A stretch of 64,000 nt of DNA, from positions 29,307,265 to 29,371,264 of the forward strand of contig NC_088303.1 of NCBI RefSeq assembly GCF_032854445.1. The letters run 5' to 3'. A program made the translations under genes and the position numbers. The notes below the pieces were generated by a model. That model saw only the letters and a program-made list of their open reading frames with translations, was not told the origin of the DNA and did not search any database. This document shows positions 10,831-22,495 of the stretch, one piece after another (position 1 is the stretch's first letter; each line of letters begins with the position of its first letter). Source of the stretch: Liolophura sinensis. Its lineage: Eukaryota; Mollusca; Polyplacophora; Chitonida; Chitonidae.

Positions 10831-13326
10831 AGATAATTGGAGCTTTTCCATGACACTGTTGCACATACTAAATAAGACTTGTTAGAGGTAGAAGGTGTAT
10901 AGTAGGCAGACAGATCACAGTGACTGAAAACATGCCAACCAACAGGTGCTTGGGTGATGCCTTGGCGGCAGCTTGGAAAACATTGTTATACATGCCAAGC
11001 AACACATTGTATCTATAAATGCACAGAAGTTTGGAAAATGCTGTCAGAATAATTAGAGCCAGCAGGAAGTAAGGATGACACCTATGTCATCACAAAGCAA
11101 TTTATCTATCCATCCAGTTTTTCTTTCTTTTTCTTTTGTTTTTTCTTTTTGGTACTGCTTGTATTAGTTTGATTGAATGTCATTTATGCTTTTTGACAGG
11201 TTAACATCAGAAAATAATACATCAGAGTTGACAGGTTAAACAATGAGCCTGTTTTGATCACCTTTTCCTGGCTTACTCCACACATAAACAACTGTTGCAC
11301 ATAAAAACTGAAATATCCTCGTGCAAGCCTACAGCATCAATTCAGTAAATAAACTAGATACAGCGCTGGGTGTTCAAAGAACACATCAACCTTTGTAGTT
11401 TCAGGGGTCCACGGTCAAGAAATGGTTCCTAAACAACCGCGTAATCAGCGTAACACTCTGAGAGGAGCTTCAAACAATCCAGCTTTAGTATACACACTGT
11501 CAACTAAGCACCTTACAGCTTTATTCACTTCACTTTGGTAGCACTGTTGGTGCTTCTTGTTACCAACATCCTCTAGATTATACATGATCTTAATGTGAAA
11601 AACATGGTATAAACAGGCATATAATAGAATTATATCATAATATATTTATCAAATCATACTTTATTATATCCTTGAACTATAAAACATTTCAAATTGCGTA
11701 CGTCCCTCTACAACCTATTGCTCCCTTGGGATCAAGAAGTCGAAAGTTTTAAAACCACTTTCAAATTATTATTTCTTTTGTAACAATTTAGGTAAAAATA
11801 TTGCCGGACAGCATAAATTCTGAGTAAGATATTGTAAAACAAATTTCAGTTAAAATAACAAAAAAGAACATAACAAATTTAATGCTTAAAATTTTGACTT
11901 AAGTCTAAGATTGCTTCGTGACCCTGGAGCCAGATACATACAGTTTGTGTGGTGTTATGGACAGAGATTCACTTTGTCTTAGCCAAGTACAAAATGTGCT
12001 AATGGTACATTACTTGGTATATCTCATAAACACCCACTGGTTTCCTGCCGAGCTGACACTACATTCAGAGATGTCAAGCTATGTTAATTTTCACCCATTT
12101 TCTACCAGACAGACTCTCAGACTATCTTCCTTATATCCATTTGGAGATACATTAGTACCTAGCAATGATCGCATATCGTGCGCGCGAGAAAATAATGTAG
12201 TGGTGCACAGAGTAGGTTCCTGCACTTAAAAATCTCTCCTTATTGTTTATGGTGCTCAGCTTTAACGGACTGAATAGCTGTGGTACATTAACATTGGTGG
12301 GACATGCGTCTCAATTCATGATCGGCCTACCCACATTTATGGTCATTCCTGTTATCAATTATTCGCCTCTCTCTTAACACAGCGGTACATTTTAAAAGAA
12401 CTTCTAGATCTCCAACTGTTGACCGGTCAGAACATACAGCGGAGACTCTCCAGTGCACACCAAGTACCCAGAGATGCGCTACACGGCCGATGAACTATAT
12501 GCTGGAATCAATCTGGGAGACAAAATACGCCAGCCTCTTTGCTACTGGAATGAAACAGACCTAGGGAAAGAATGCAGGGGAGGGACTTTGGTGTGTTTGT
12601 ATAGGAAAGTTCACAGGAACACACAAAGCTTCACTTCAAATAAAGGTGGCCAAGTCCAGTAATTCCTTGCCAATATCTGTCTCCAGCCCTAATCAAGTCC
12701 CCTGTCCAGGCTATTAATCCGGCCACACAATGGCCACACTGGGCGAACGCACTAAAACCAATATTCAATTTCGACTGGACCCACTCCACGTAGGCTTTAT
12801 GGTCTCCACTACATGAAATATTAGACCTTCAAAGAATTCATAATGGCAGCGATGTCTGTAATTCACCATTCCTTATGGCCATGTGCCATATAGAGCACGT
12901 AGGTGTCAGAGCAATCAGGGCCAATAGTGGCCTGTGATGACCAAGTGTTAGCATCAGCTCAGTGCTTTAGTACGCCCCTACAGACACATCATCATATTGT
13001 ATCATACAAGCCTTGTAAACTCCCGTTTGTAGTTAATTAAATTAACCTGTCCAAACTGTGTGCCCACAGGAGCCCTCCACAAGATAGCCTCAGTTTCCTT
13101 CTGCACCCATTTTTTTCACCAGGATAAGAGAAATATTGCAAAATATAGGGAATAATATTATGCCACAGGCAACTGATAAAAAAATCTCTTTATATCTCTA
13201 GTATATCTAGTAGACAATATATCACATACCACAGATACAGTCACAGCATACCCACTGGATTCAGGGAATGGTGACATCAACAAGCAGAGAATATGATCTG
13301 AATGTATGTGTACATGATGATAAAAT
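10831..13326. other. Unique sequence, no gene supported
   Basis: Short open frames are present but none has convincing splice signals or composition. I see no repeats except a pyrimidine-rich run at about 11118-11150. Confidence 0.5.
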
Positions 13327-13955
13327 AGGCAGTCTGTAGAGTCAACAAATGCATCAGACACAGTATAAAACAGGCAGTCTGTAGAGTCAACAAATGCATC
13401 AGACACAGTATACAACAGACAGTCTGTAGAGTCAACAAATGCATCAGACACAGTATAAAACACACAGTCTGTAGAGTCAACAAATGCATCAGACACAGTA
13501 TAAAACACACAGTCTGTAGTCAACAAATGCATCAGACACAGTATAAAACATGCAGTCTGTAGAGTCAACAAATGCATCAGACACAGTATAAAACATGCAG
13601 TCTGTAGAGTCAACAAATGCATCAGACACAGTATAAAACACACAGTCTGTAGTCAACAAATGCATCAGACACAGTATACAACAGACAGTCTGTAGAGTCA
13701 ACAAATGCATCAGACACAGTATAAAACATGCAGTCTGTAGTCAACAAATGCATCAGACACAGTATAAAACAGACAGTCTGTAGAGTCAACAAATGCATCA
13801 GACACAGTATAAAACACACAGTCTGTAGAGTCAACAAATGCATCAGACACAGTATAAAACAGACAATCTGTAGAGTCAACAAATGCATCAGACACAGTAC
13901 AAAACATGCAGTCTGTAGAGTCAACAAATGCATCAGACACAGCATAAAGTAGGCA
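13327..13955. repeat. 45-bp satellite, about 14 units
   Basis: Tandem units of agtctgtagagtcaacaaat, gcatcagacacagtataaaa and a variable caNNc joint. At least three units lack a gag triplet and are 42 bp. All lengths are multiples of three, so long artefactual frames open on both strands (minus: repeated CLMHLLTLQT; plus: repeated RVNKCIRHSIK). I do not regard these as genes. Confidence 0.97.
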
Positions 13956-14408
13956 TCTTTACAGTCAACATGTGCATCAGACACAGTCAAGTCGAAAATC
14001 TTTACAGTCAAAAATTCAGATGCAGTCAAGCAGGAATAATCAACAAATACATCAGACACAGTCAAGCAGACAATCTTTAGTCAACAAATATTTCAGACAC
14101 AGTCAAGCAAAGAAGTCACAATCCACAAATACATCAGACACAGTCAAGCCGACAATCTTTATCAGTTAACAATTCAGACACAGTCAAGCAGAAAGTTGCA
14201 TAATCAACAAATACATCACACACAGTCAAGCCCACAATCTTTATCAGTTAACAATTCAGACACAGTCAAGCAGAAAGTTACATAATCAACAAATACATCA
14301 GACACAGTCAAGCAAAGAAGTCACAATCCACAAATACATCAGACACAGTCAAGCAGGCAATCTTTACAGTCAACAATTCGGACACAGTCAAGCAGAAAGT
14401 TACATAAC
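13956..14408. repeat. Diverged satellite related to the 45-bp array
   Basis: The core catcagacacag continues, but the second half of each unit changes to tcaagcagacaatcttta or tcaagcagaaagttacataa. Units alternate in a longer period, for example acaattcagacacagtcaag followed by aatacatcagacacagtcaa. This is a second, higher-order domain grown from the same ancestral unit. Confidence 0.9.
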
Positions 14409-15294
14409 CATGACATTGCAACATTCAAACAGGCCGAGCATAATATTATATTAAGATCCGGACTCCACAATTTAAGTCTGCTGGGGTTCTTGCAGGAAAT
14501 ACCTTACTCCAGCTCGAGTATAGTAAGCAAGGAATATACAACCTACATTAAATATTGTCTACCTTTCCCTGAGTTTCAATGTAATTAAATAAATTACCAT
14601 CCAATACAGTCATACTCATTCAAAAATGTTGTATCAATGCAGCAGAGCACTGTTCAGATGTTACCTGTTCAGGATTAAAGTAGATAAAAAACGCAGAAGA
14701 CTAGCTGTCAATTGTACATCCATTAGACCAATGTGCTATAACAGCCCAACCACCATCATTTACTACAAAGGCGGGTGCAGCAGAGCACTTCACTGGAAGG
14801 TCCTTTGGGTATGCTAAGGACATGAACAAGATCCATCCATCAGAGTACCATGAAAATAACTAGGGAAAGTTCTACTGAGAGTGCCTGGTACAAAAACCTG
14901 AGCAGAAACGGTTTTAAGGACCTCTGGGTGGGCAGGCTGTGCAATGGCTAGCTGAGAGTCTCTTAAGACCATTGTGGTACAATTAAGAGAACCCTCTCAG
15001 ACACACTACAAGTCTCATGTACAGCCATTTTCACTCTGCCACACTAACTCCCCATCAGACAGAGTCTACTCACTTTTACCATATATCAATTCTAGGTATT
15101 GCATAGCAGACAAAAGCAAAGGCATGCTTGCGTCAAAACTTGCTGTAACTGGGTGTTCCTCTTCAATTAGTCAAGGGACAACTTTAGTTACAGTCAAAAA
15201 CATAAACCTGAGAATAAAACTGAAGAATCATAATGCATGAAACATGAAAATATTCAAAAACATAGTGACAGTCATTCTCCATTTTGCATTCCAG
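14409..15294. other. Unique sequence
   Basis: A partial direct repetition of tgcagcagagcact occurs at about 14638 and 14777. No gene or mobile element is supported. Confidence 0.5.
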
Positions 15295-15449
15295 GTACAC
15301 GTATGTGAACCATCTTTTGCAAAACGCATCATTCCCTACCTCAGTGATTACCAAAATGAACTGTTGGATGAAAATCAAGCTGTCCTATCTTTAACTGATG
15401 CACGATCTCTACAAGTGTCAGAGATTCAGTCAAAGTTTTATTTACAGCT
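15295..15449 (+). CDS. Candidate exon, unrecognised protein
   Basis: A strong acceptor (ttctccattttgcattccag) is followed by a 51-codon frame plus two bases, ending before a weak donor (CT|GTAAAA). The peptide includes KRIIPYLSDYQNELLDENQ and SLTDARSLQVSEIQSKFY. It has the acidic/basic balance, the few second-position G and the raised first-position G expected of coding DNA. If the donor is not used, the frame ends two codons later at a TAA. Its exit phase matches the candidate exon at 16214. I know no family for it. Confidence 0.22.
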
Positions 15450-16213
15450 GTAAAAGAAACTATATGATAACAAGATGGCTGATCTAGCCAGGTATACTGG
15501 CCTGAATAATCTGAGAATTATCTCTTGCAGGCAAACTCTAATCATCTTGGAAGGTAAATTTTGTCCCTGACTGTTTTGACAAGAAAATATTCTCAGTAAA
15601 TTGCAGAGTCTGTCATTTTGTGTGCTTTCAATACGTTTAGTTACTACAAGAGCCTGGAGCCTTGTCTCCCAACAATGTTTGCACCTGCTCTGTGTCAATG
15701 GTCTTTGGCAATTACCACACAGTTCACCAGCATGATTACATAACCTGTGCACTGATTCCACTTATCAGGTATTTCTACATGCTTTACAACTGTATACAAA
15801 AAAAAAAAAAGAAAAAAAAAAAACATAATCCCAAAAAATACAGATAAAAAAAATGTATTACTTTTTCAAACACTGTATCGCAAAAATTAAACCTAAAGTC
15901 AAAATTATTATAAGAGTCAAAATTATTTGTAAAGATTTTTGCTATAATGTTGAAGTTAACACGAAAATGAATATTGGGGATTCTCTCATCAACATTGGCT
16001 TCAGTGACCTTTTATGAGCTTTTATTGACAAAAATGAGTACAAAGTCTTGTTAACCTCTGGCAGGATAAACAAATGTGCCATTTTTAACAAATTTCCATG
16101 AAATAATCTGCAATATCTAATACAAATTTTTCTATCAGGAGAAAAATTTTAATGTCATGAATAAAATATCAAACCTTGCACATTTTTTATTCATTTCTAT
16201 CCAAATTGTTTAG
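15450..16213. other. Putative intron or unique sequence
   Basis: Contains two A-runs at 15797-15825 and otherwise AT-rich unique sequence. It would be the intron between the two flanking candidate exons. Confidence 0.35.
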
Positions 16214-16424
16214 TTGCATAAACACATTGCCTTATCAACCTGTTGACTTTCTACCTTATACATACCGAGAATTAATATCTGGGATGGAATTTCGTCTCTG
16301 CGCTGATATACTCTGCCTGGATAGAATTTGCATGACAACGCCAATACAACACAAATTTGCAGAGTATAAAACCAAGCAAAAATGGCCCATAGCACACATT
16401 CCAAAAGCTGGGAAAAGACAATAA
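16214..16424 (+). CDS. Candidate terminal exon, unrecognised protein
   Basis: A very good acceptor (atttctatccaaattgtttag) opens a frame of 69 codons ending in TAA. The peptide includes LPYQPVDFLPYTYRELISGM and a basic C-terminal part ending WPIAHIPKAGKRQ. It enters with the third base of a codon, which is the phase left by the 15295-15449 candidate. An AATAAA lies at about 16564, roughly 140 bases after the stop. A second short frame (16426-16617) starts right after the stop. The function is unknown and the joint model is an inference. Confidence 0.22.
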
Positions 16425-17609
16425 GATGCTGAACAACATGGGACTTGTAATCCTTGGTTACTGCCCTTACACATTGATCACCAGCTATTTATCAACTGTC
16501 AACATGCTTCCATATCTCCCAGCCAAACGTTCCCGCCTACAAAGGCATGAGGCATTCATGTCAGGAATAAACACCCTGGTTTCCTGCAGAGCGGGGAAGG
16601 ATCGCCAGCTCTTCTGAGCAAACAGTTCTAGTCTGCACCTCCTTCAACCGCACGGCCATGAATTTCTTACGAGCCAAACATTATCTTACACACGTTTCTT
16701 GCCTTTGAAGCTTTGAAAACTTTTTACTTTCGTTTTTCTGTCATCATTCCTTGTGTGTAATTTTCGTCTTTTTTTTTAATCAGAAACTTTTTACTTTGTC
16801 TTCTTTCATTCAAACTTGTTGATCCAACTTTTCCTAATAGACAACTAATGGGTCTTGAACTATCAGCTGGTATTTGAGTGGCACAAGGGTATTTACCTCT
16901 GGGATGTAAACACACTGTGCCACAAATGGGGTCACAAAACAGAAATTCACAAACCTGTCTGATCAATCCCACTGGCTTACTCTGCAGTGAGGTTCTTGAG
17001 TGTGGGATGCCACTCAACTTTTCAACGATACAACTTTTCCCATTCCTTTCAGTGATTTATGTCATTTTTAACAGATTACTCTCAAAATCCACTCCCTTTA
17101 AAAAAAATTGCAAACTTTTGTGAATGAATTTTTACCTCAAGCCAATAAATGTTGAAATATCCTTTTCGGGTAGCAAAGTTAAAACACATATTCTCTAACT
17201 TGATTTGTGCGATTACTGCACAGTATCTAAGCCAGAGCATACACACATACCAAGAAAAACAAACAATGAAAGCACTTAATGCATATAAGTGACAAGAGAT
17301 AATTATACTTTTTATTAAGACTCAGGGCTGTCTAATTCCAAACTAAGATCCTTATGCGTCAACTTCATATTTCTTCACATATACAAAAAAAAGAAAAAAG
17401 TAAAAAAAATTATACAAAAACATATGTACCACCCCCATGAGAGCCTTAGATAACTTCTGCTCACTGTGTATGGTTACCAAATACAGACCCCAAGAGCAGC
17501 CATTACATCACTGAGTAAAATTTACAACCATCATTTGGGAATTAAACATAGCCAGGGTTGGAGCACTACAGAGGAGCAGGGAGGAAAGCCTGACTGTAGA
17601 TCTGTCAAC
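16425..17609. other. Unique sequence, small open frames only
   Basis: Overlapping frames on both strands (plus 16426-16617; minus 16724-17017) look moderately protein-like but have no coherent splice context. No repeats are seen. Confidence 0.4.
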
Positions 17610-17717
17610 ATGTCGCAGCGCTGGCTTTTGATGCTACCCTTGATACTGTCAGTTAGTATATGTATACAGGCCTCAGCTGAGGCACTAGAGGGCTGCGCTG
17701 ACAGGATTTTAATTTAA
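17610..17717 (+). CDS. Short frame with secretion signal peptide
   Basis: An ATG in good context (tcaacATGT) starts a 35-residue frame. MSQRW is followed by a hydrophobic core LLMLPLILSVSICIQ and an A-S-A type cleavage site, then EALEGCADRILI and a TAA. This is the layout of a signal peptide encoded in a first coding exon, or of a very short secreted peptide. No clean GT donor lies just before the stop; a GTTAGT inside the hydrophobic core is the only nearby option. No TATA box is evident. The mature part is too short to assign. Confidence 0.2.
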   Translation: MSQRWLLMLPLILSVSICIQASAEALEGCADRILI

Positions 17718-19390
17718 CTTTCATTAGGGTGTCAAATCTAAGCTGTTTGTCAAAGATGAGAGATTCCATATAGCAGAACCATAGCTATCATATCCGATAG
17801 TTGAAGCACCTCTGTGTCTGAAGGGCTAGTCTTCTATGTGTACACAAATCTGACAAATCCCATCAAAAAACACACAAAATTACATATCTCCAACGATAAA
17901 CCATCCTCTACGCTGATACAGATCAAAGACTAACACGGTCTGCAAACACAGGTAATAAAAAGCTGACATGCCACAAGACCTGTGTAACAGCATTAAGTGA
18001 AACACCCCACAAGAAAAAACAAGCTTCAGCCGTGACTGCGAATTCAAGGGGATAGCGATAATGTTGATAACGAAGCAGACAGAGATGACAGCGATGATGA
18101 TGATAACTGTATCAGCTGCTTATTCTGCACCATCAAAGCCACATCAGGCAAGCACTGTACAACCTTTCCACAAGTGTACTTCATGAGTATTTAGGTTCAT
18201 TTAGCAGCTCTCATTCCATCTAGGCCCATAGAAAGAATTACAGATTTTTCATGTAAAAAGAATGACTGATCCAGCTAAAATGTAGTTGATATAATACGAC
18301 ATACACATGTAAAGGTCACTCAAGGTCATATGTGTAAAATTTTTTAGAAAGTGTGATGTAAGGAAGTAAAACATCACTTTCCTGACAAGTGAAAAAGGCT
18401 TTTTTTATCTCTTTTTCAACCTTCAACAGGCTCAAGCTCAATATTCAAAGCCAAAATGTCCATGTCATCCTGTCAAACTGTTTCCCCTAAGTCACCAATC
18501 ATCGGGCATAAAACAAAAATCAGAACACAACTTACCTGATTCATGAAAGACAAAATATGGTCATGTTTGATTCATTACAGAATTCTAACACCTAAAATGA
18601 TAAACATATCAACAATTTCTCCAAACTGTGTCACATTAAACACATCGAGACAACAAAAGACCTGATCAATCTGATTTACTTACAGTTATCAGCTAGTACA
18701 ATGTCTCTGGGGAGTTGGTTTACCATCCATCACTCCGAAAGCTCCAGTAATCAGCTAGGTGTTGTCTTCAGCAACAACAAACCCTTTACAGCTTGGCATT
18801 TCCACCTCCAAGCGTGAATCTGAAAACAGCACAAGAAACAAAACCCAGTCAGATCTTTGTCTTCATCAACTCAATGTAATTCTCAAGATATTTATATTGG
18901 TTTATTCATCCCACAGTTCATATTGGTTTATATTTATCTCATGCATGCTTCTATGTGCCATTCTCTATCAAAGTATTCACAACTAGAGAAAAAAATTACA
19001 GATAGACAAACTGGCAACTAAATCCCATGATCTTTTCCTTAATGCTCTCAGGCTTACCATTGGTTATAAACATTATTTGGTCAAATCATAATTACATCTT
19101 GACTTCGTTCGAGGGCCTCCATATTTATAGGGTACCCCAAAAACGGCCCAAATTGCACAAGTTAATCTTCCTTCCAAACTGACATCCCAATATTTCTCAA
19201 TGATGGTTATAAATATGCATGATAAACATATGGAAATTAATACACAAAGTGGTCGCAAGATTCCAAATACAAAGATGATCAATCATTCATTTCAAATTTA
19301 TACTAGGCGATAAATTTAAAACTATATGTAAATTCTCAAAGAAACTATGGAATTACTGGTAAATTCATTTACGGTTACTAACTGACCTAC
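17718..19390. other. Unique sequence
   Basis: A GAT-rich stretch lies at about 18050-18110. No gene, SINE or tandem array is supported. Confidence 0.5.
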
Positions 19391-19427
19391 CATATATATA
19401 TATATATATACATATATACACACACAA
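19391..19427. repeat. TA/CA microsatellite
   Basis: A run of alternating TA about 20 bases long passes into catatatacacacacaa. Confidence 0.9.
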
Positions 19428-22400
19428 CCATATAGAATAACCTGAAGGTACATGTAATTGTTTAAGAATGGGTCAGTAGACTAGAAACTTATTTCTTAAG
19501 GTTCAAAGAAATATATGTTAATGGTTTGCTACTTTGCAATACAACACAATAAATTCACATTAGCCAATTACAGTTGTGTGAACGAACCAAAGCCCAGACA
19601 CATTAAATATCACCTTTTCATGGGCTTGATTCAAATGCAATTACCTTGCAGTACAGTCAATGAGTGTTCGAGGCTTTACATTACCTAATTCATCCCTTAA
19701 GACTGGTAACCCATGTCTGGCATAACCATGGCCGTACACCACATAAAACAGAAATCCAGCAGACTATGGCTCGGGCATGACCTACAGCATTCCTATTTAT
19801 GTCCCTATTGTTGTTATCAGGCCTATTTTGACAGCAACTTGAGCAAATATTTATGGTGTTGCCCCCAGTTTATTCCATCTAGTACTGAGGACTTTTGTTT
19901 GAGTGCCTACGCACAATTGGACTCCTTCGACTCAGCTACAGAAAGTTAGGTCAGTTTGTTATAAACAAACAGATATATCCGGAGGACAGGTGATACCAAA
20001 CAAAACACACAAACCCTGACAGTTACATCAATATTATATGACCACATCATAATTTGAATAAGCCAGTGTTTACAGCCCACTGAACTGGGTTTCAGTGTCA
20101 AATAGGTCTCCGCGGGCAACCTAATTACATGTACATGTATAGCTGTAACTATGTCATCTTTCCACATCAACAATATTCATATACAAAGAGATGACAGTCG
20201 TGTCCGTCCATCTGACACTTAATGATGTATGAGCAGCTCACAGAAAGAACACTCCAATGACTTGTATCACTACTAATTTGCGAACCTTACACTGTAAGTT
20301 AAGAGGTGTCCACACCATTTGTTTTTTTTTTCTGTATAATTGGTACTTGGCACTATAATAAAGAACTTTTTATTTCTATGATCGAAGTCAAGGTTATTGG
20401 TGGAGTAAACAGAAACACCTGGAGTATATAGAGGAGATTTTCACCTGTTAAGTAAGCTCAAAGTGTAGTCCTTATCCCATATTGCTGAAGGGCAAGAAAT
20501 CATGCCCCTACATATGCAGCCCTTATAGGGGCGCCTCTGATAGTATATTACCACTATGCCCTGGAGAGCAGTGTGGTGCTGGTGTCCTCATATTATAACA
20601 ATGTTATGCTATGAAAATAAACTGGAGATTAGCAGTCCTGCATGCTTCCAAAAAAAAACAAGAAAAAAAAAACGGAGTCAATGAAAACAAAAAACTACAG
20701 GTCTATCAATAACACTGAGGTATGTTAGTGCAGACAAACTCACCAATGTACTGAACACAGTCAGCAAAACTTCATGATGGACATATAATGTGTGTACCGT
20801 GGGGCACCTTCAACTTCACTATGGCCACAAGGACTACAGAATCACACCAATTATGATAAATCCAGAGTATTGGTATCTATTGTCCACCCACCCCCCAGCC
20901 ATCTGGATTTTGAGGGGGAAGGGGGAAAGTCCAGGCTCAGCAGCCCTCGCTGTTTGTGTTTGTACGGTCAACAATATAGAGGGATTCCTGCCGTGAAATT
21001 CACAATGTGGTAATAATCAAAGACAGGGGCGCAAAGCCACATGAACTGAAGGCAAAGTGCTTTTTGGGTGGATGAGTAAAATGGCTATGATAATATTTGT
21101 GCTGGACTTAGCTGTTACAGGCAGATCAGGCCTTGAAGTTGATGTGGGGTATGCAGGAAGAGAGGCCACCATCTGGCTGACCATGAGGACAGCTGGGTCT
21201 CTATTCAACACCAAGAGATAGCCCTTAGGGTGCTTCCACTTATACTACCCAAAAAGTTTGGGGTGGTGCTGAATAGGGCACTGGGCCAAACTGGAATACT
21301 TGACCTCAAGCAACTTATAACAACTCCCCCCCCCCCCCATTCCCCCCTGATCATGTTCCATCTGGTACTGCCTAATGAATATCCTTCTAAGTGAATTTGA
21401 TGTCCTCATTTGCTACGGCAATCAACTCTATACTATAAAGTTGTTATCTCTCAGTCAATCAGTCAGTCAAATTTCTGGCAACAAATCTCTTATTATGGAC
21501 CATTTCCCCTCATTAATGAGGAATGAGAAAGTGACCACATCAAATTTTGTACGATATCACAGCTTTTCCAAATCTGTGCTCCTTTCTCTTCAACTGGACT
21601 TCACTTGTTTACTGGTTACTTTATTCACAATTTTAACCATGTCACCATCAGATCCAAAAAGACAAACTTTGATAAATCTAACTTCTGCACTTGTTAAACT
21701 TACATTTATCTAAATGAAAGAATATAAATATACTGGAATAAATTCCCGAATTGCAGAAACAGGTACAATGTGGATGGGTTTACTCTACCAGTCTGTGTAA
21801 AACTAAGAGATTTATTACAGCAACAGAAGTCAAAGTGTTCACTGAATAAATAACATCAGTGTACAAGTCTAATAGCAGTACAAAGTTGACATAGGACACA
21901 CAAAACAATGGGACAATAACTTTAGGCTAGCATGGTAGCACAGCTAATAGGACTTGGTGGTTTGAAAACTGACCAGTGGTCAGTCTGTCCATTAAAGGGT
22001 AATGAAGCCAGTCTGTGGTATCTTAGCTGACCAGGACAGTCCTGGCCAGTGACCTGACCAACGGAAATCATAGCCATGTGTGAAAGGAATGCTCATTCCG
22101 ATAACCAGCAAAAACATTGAGATTGTCCAGGAAATACAGTAAGGGGGTCCAAAATGACCCGATGCTTTTTTTCCTTGTTTAGTAAAATAGGTTATAAATC
22201 AGGAATGGCCACTAACTTCTACTAATTTCACTGTAAGACAAAGGATGATTTGTCCAAATTCAGGCAAAACTGCGATACAGGCGGCAATTGTAGGTCTCAC
22301 TACAAATATATAAGGAGGAATGATGCAGTCATTTTGGCAATAGTGGAATTCCATAGTTTTAACTGTAACTTGTGACGCTTTGCACTTTATGCGTTTTCTT

Positions 22401-22441
22401 GCAGAAAGATTCCATGTAACAATAAAAAAAAAAATACTTAC
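19428..22441. other. Unique sequence with weak exon-like segments
   Basis: A pyrimidine-rich acceptor (gttgcccccag) at about 19872 opens a short frame that ends in a stop at 19949 (peptide part TEDFCLSAYAQLDSFDSATE). It is too short to call. A C-run of about 17 bases lies at 21326-21343. Nothing else is supported. Confidence 0.4.
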
Positions 22442-22495
22442 TGGAAGACAGACAACATAACTGAACTCAAAGAAGAAAATCCACAATGATAGCAT
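22442..22495 (-). CDS. Candidate first coding exon with hydrophobic leader
   Basis: On the minus strand an ATG begins MLSLWIFFFEFSYVVCLP, which is interrupted directly by a near-perfect donor, CCA|GTAAGTATT. A hydrophobic leader cut by a strong donor is typical of secreted or membrane protein genes. Against it, the start context is weak (T at -3) and no downstream exon was identified. Confidence 0.12.

Noticed and set aside
13158-14169. Long open frames (up to 161 codons) with repeated CLMHLLTLQT or RVNKCIRHSIK
   Set aside because: They follow directly from a tandem unit of 45 or 42 bp with no stop in some frames, and appear on both strands at once.
21375-21713. 112-codon plus-strand frame
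   Set aside because: Serine- and leucine-rich composition of AT-rich noncoding DNA, no splice or promoter context.
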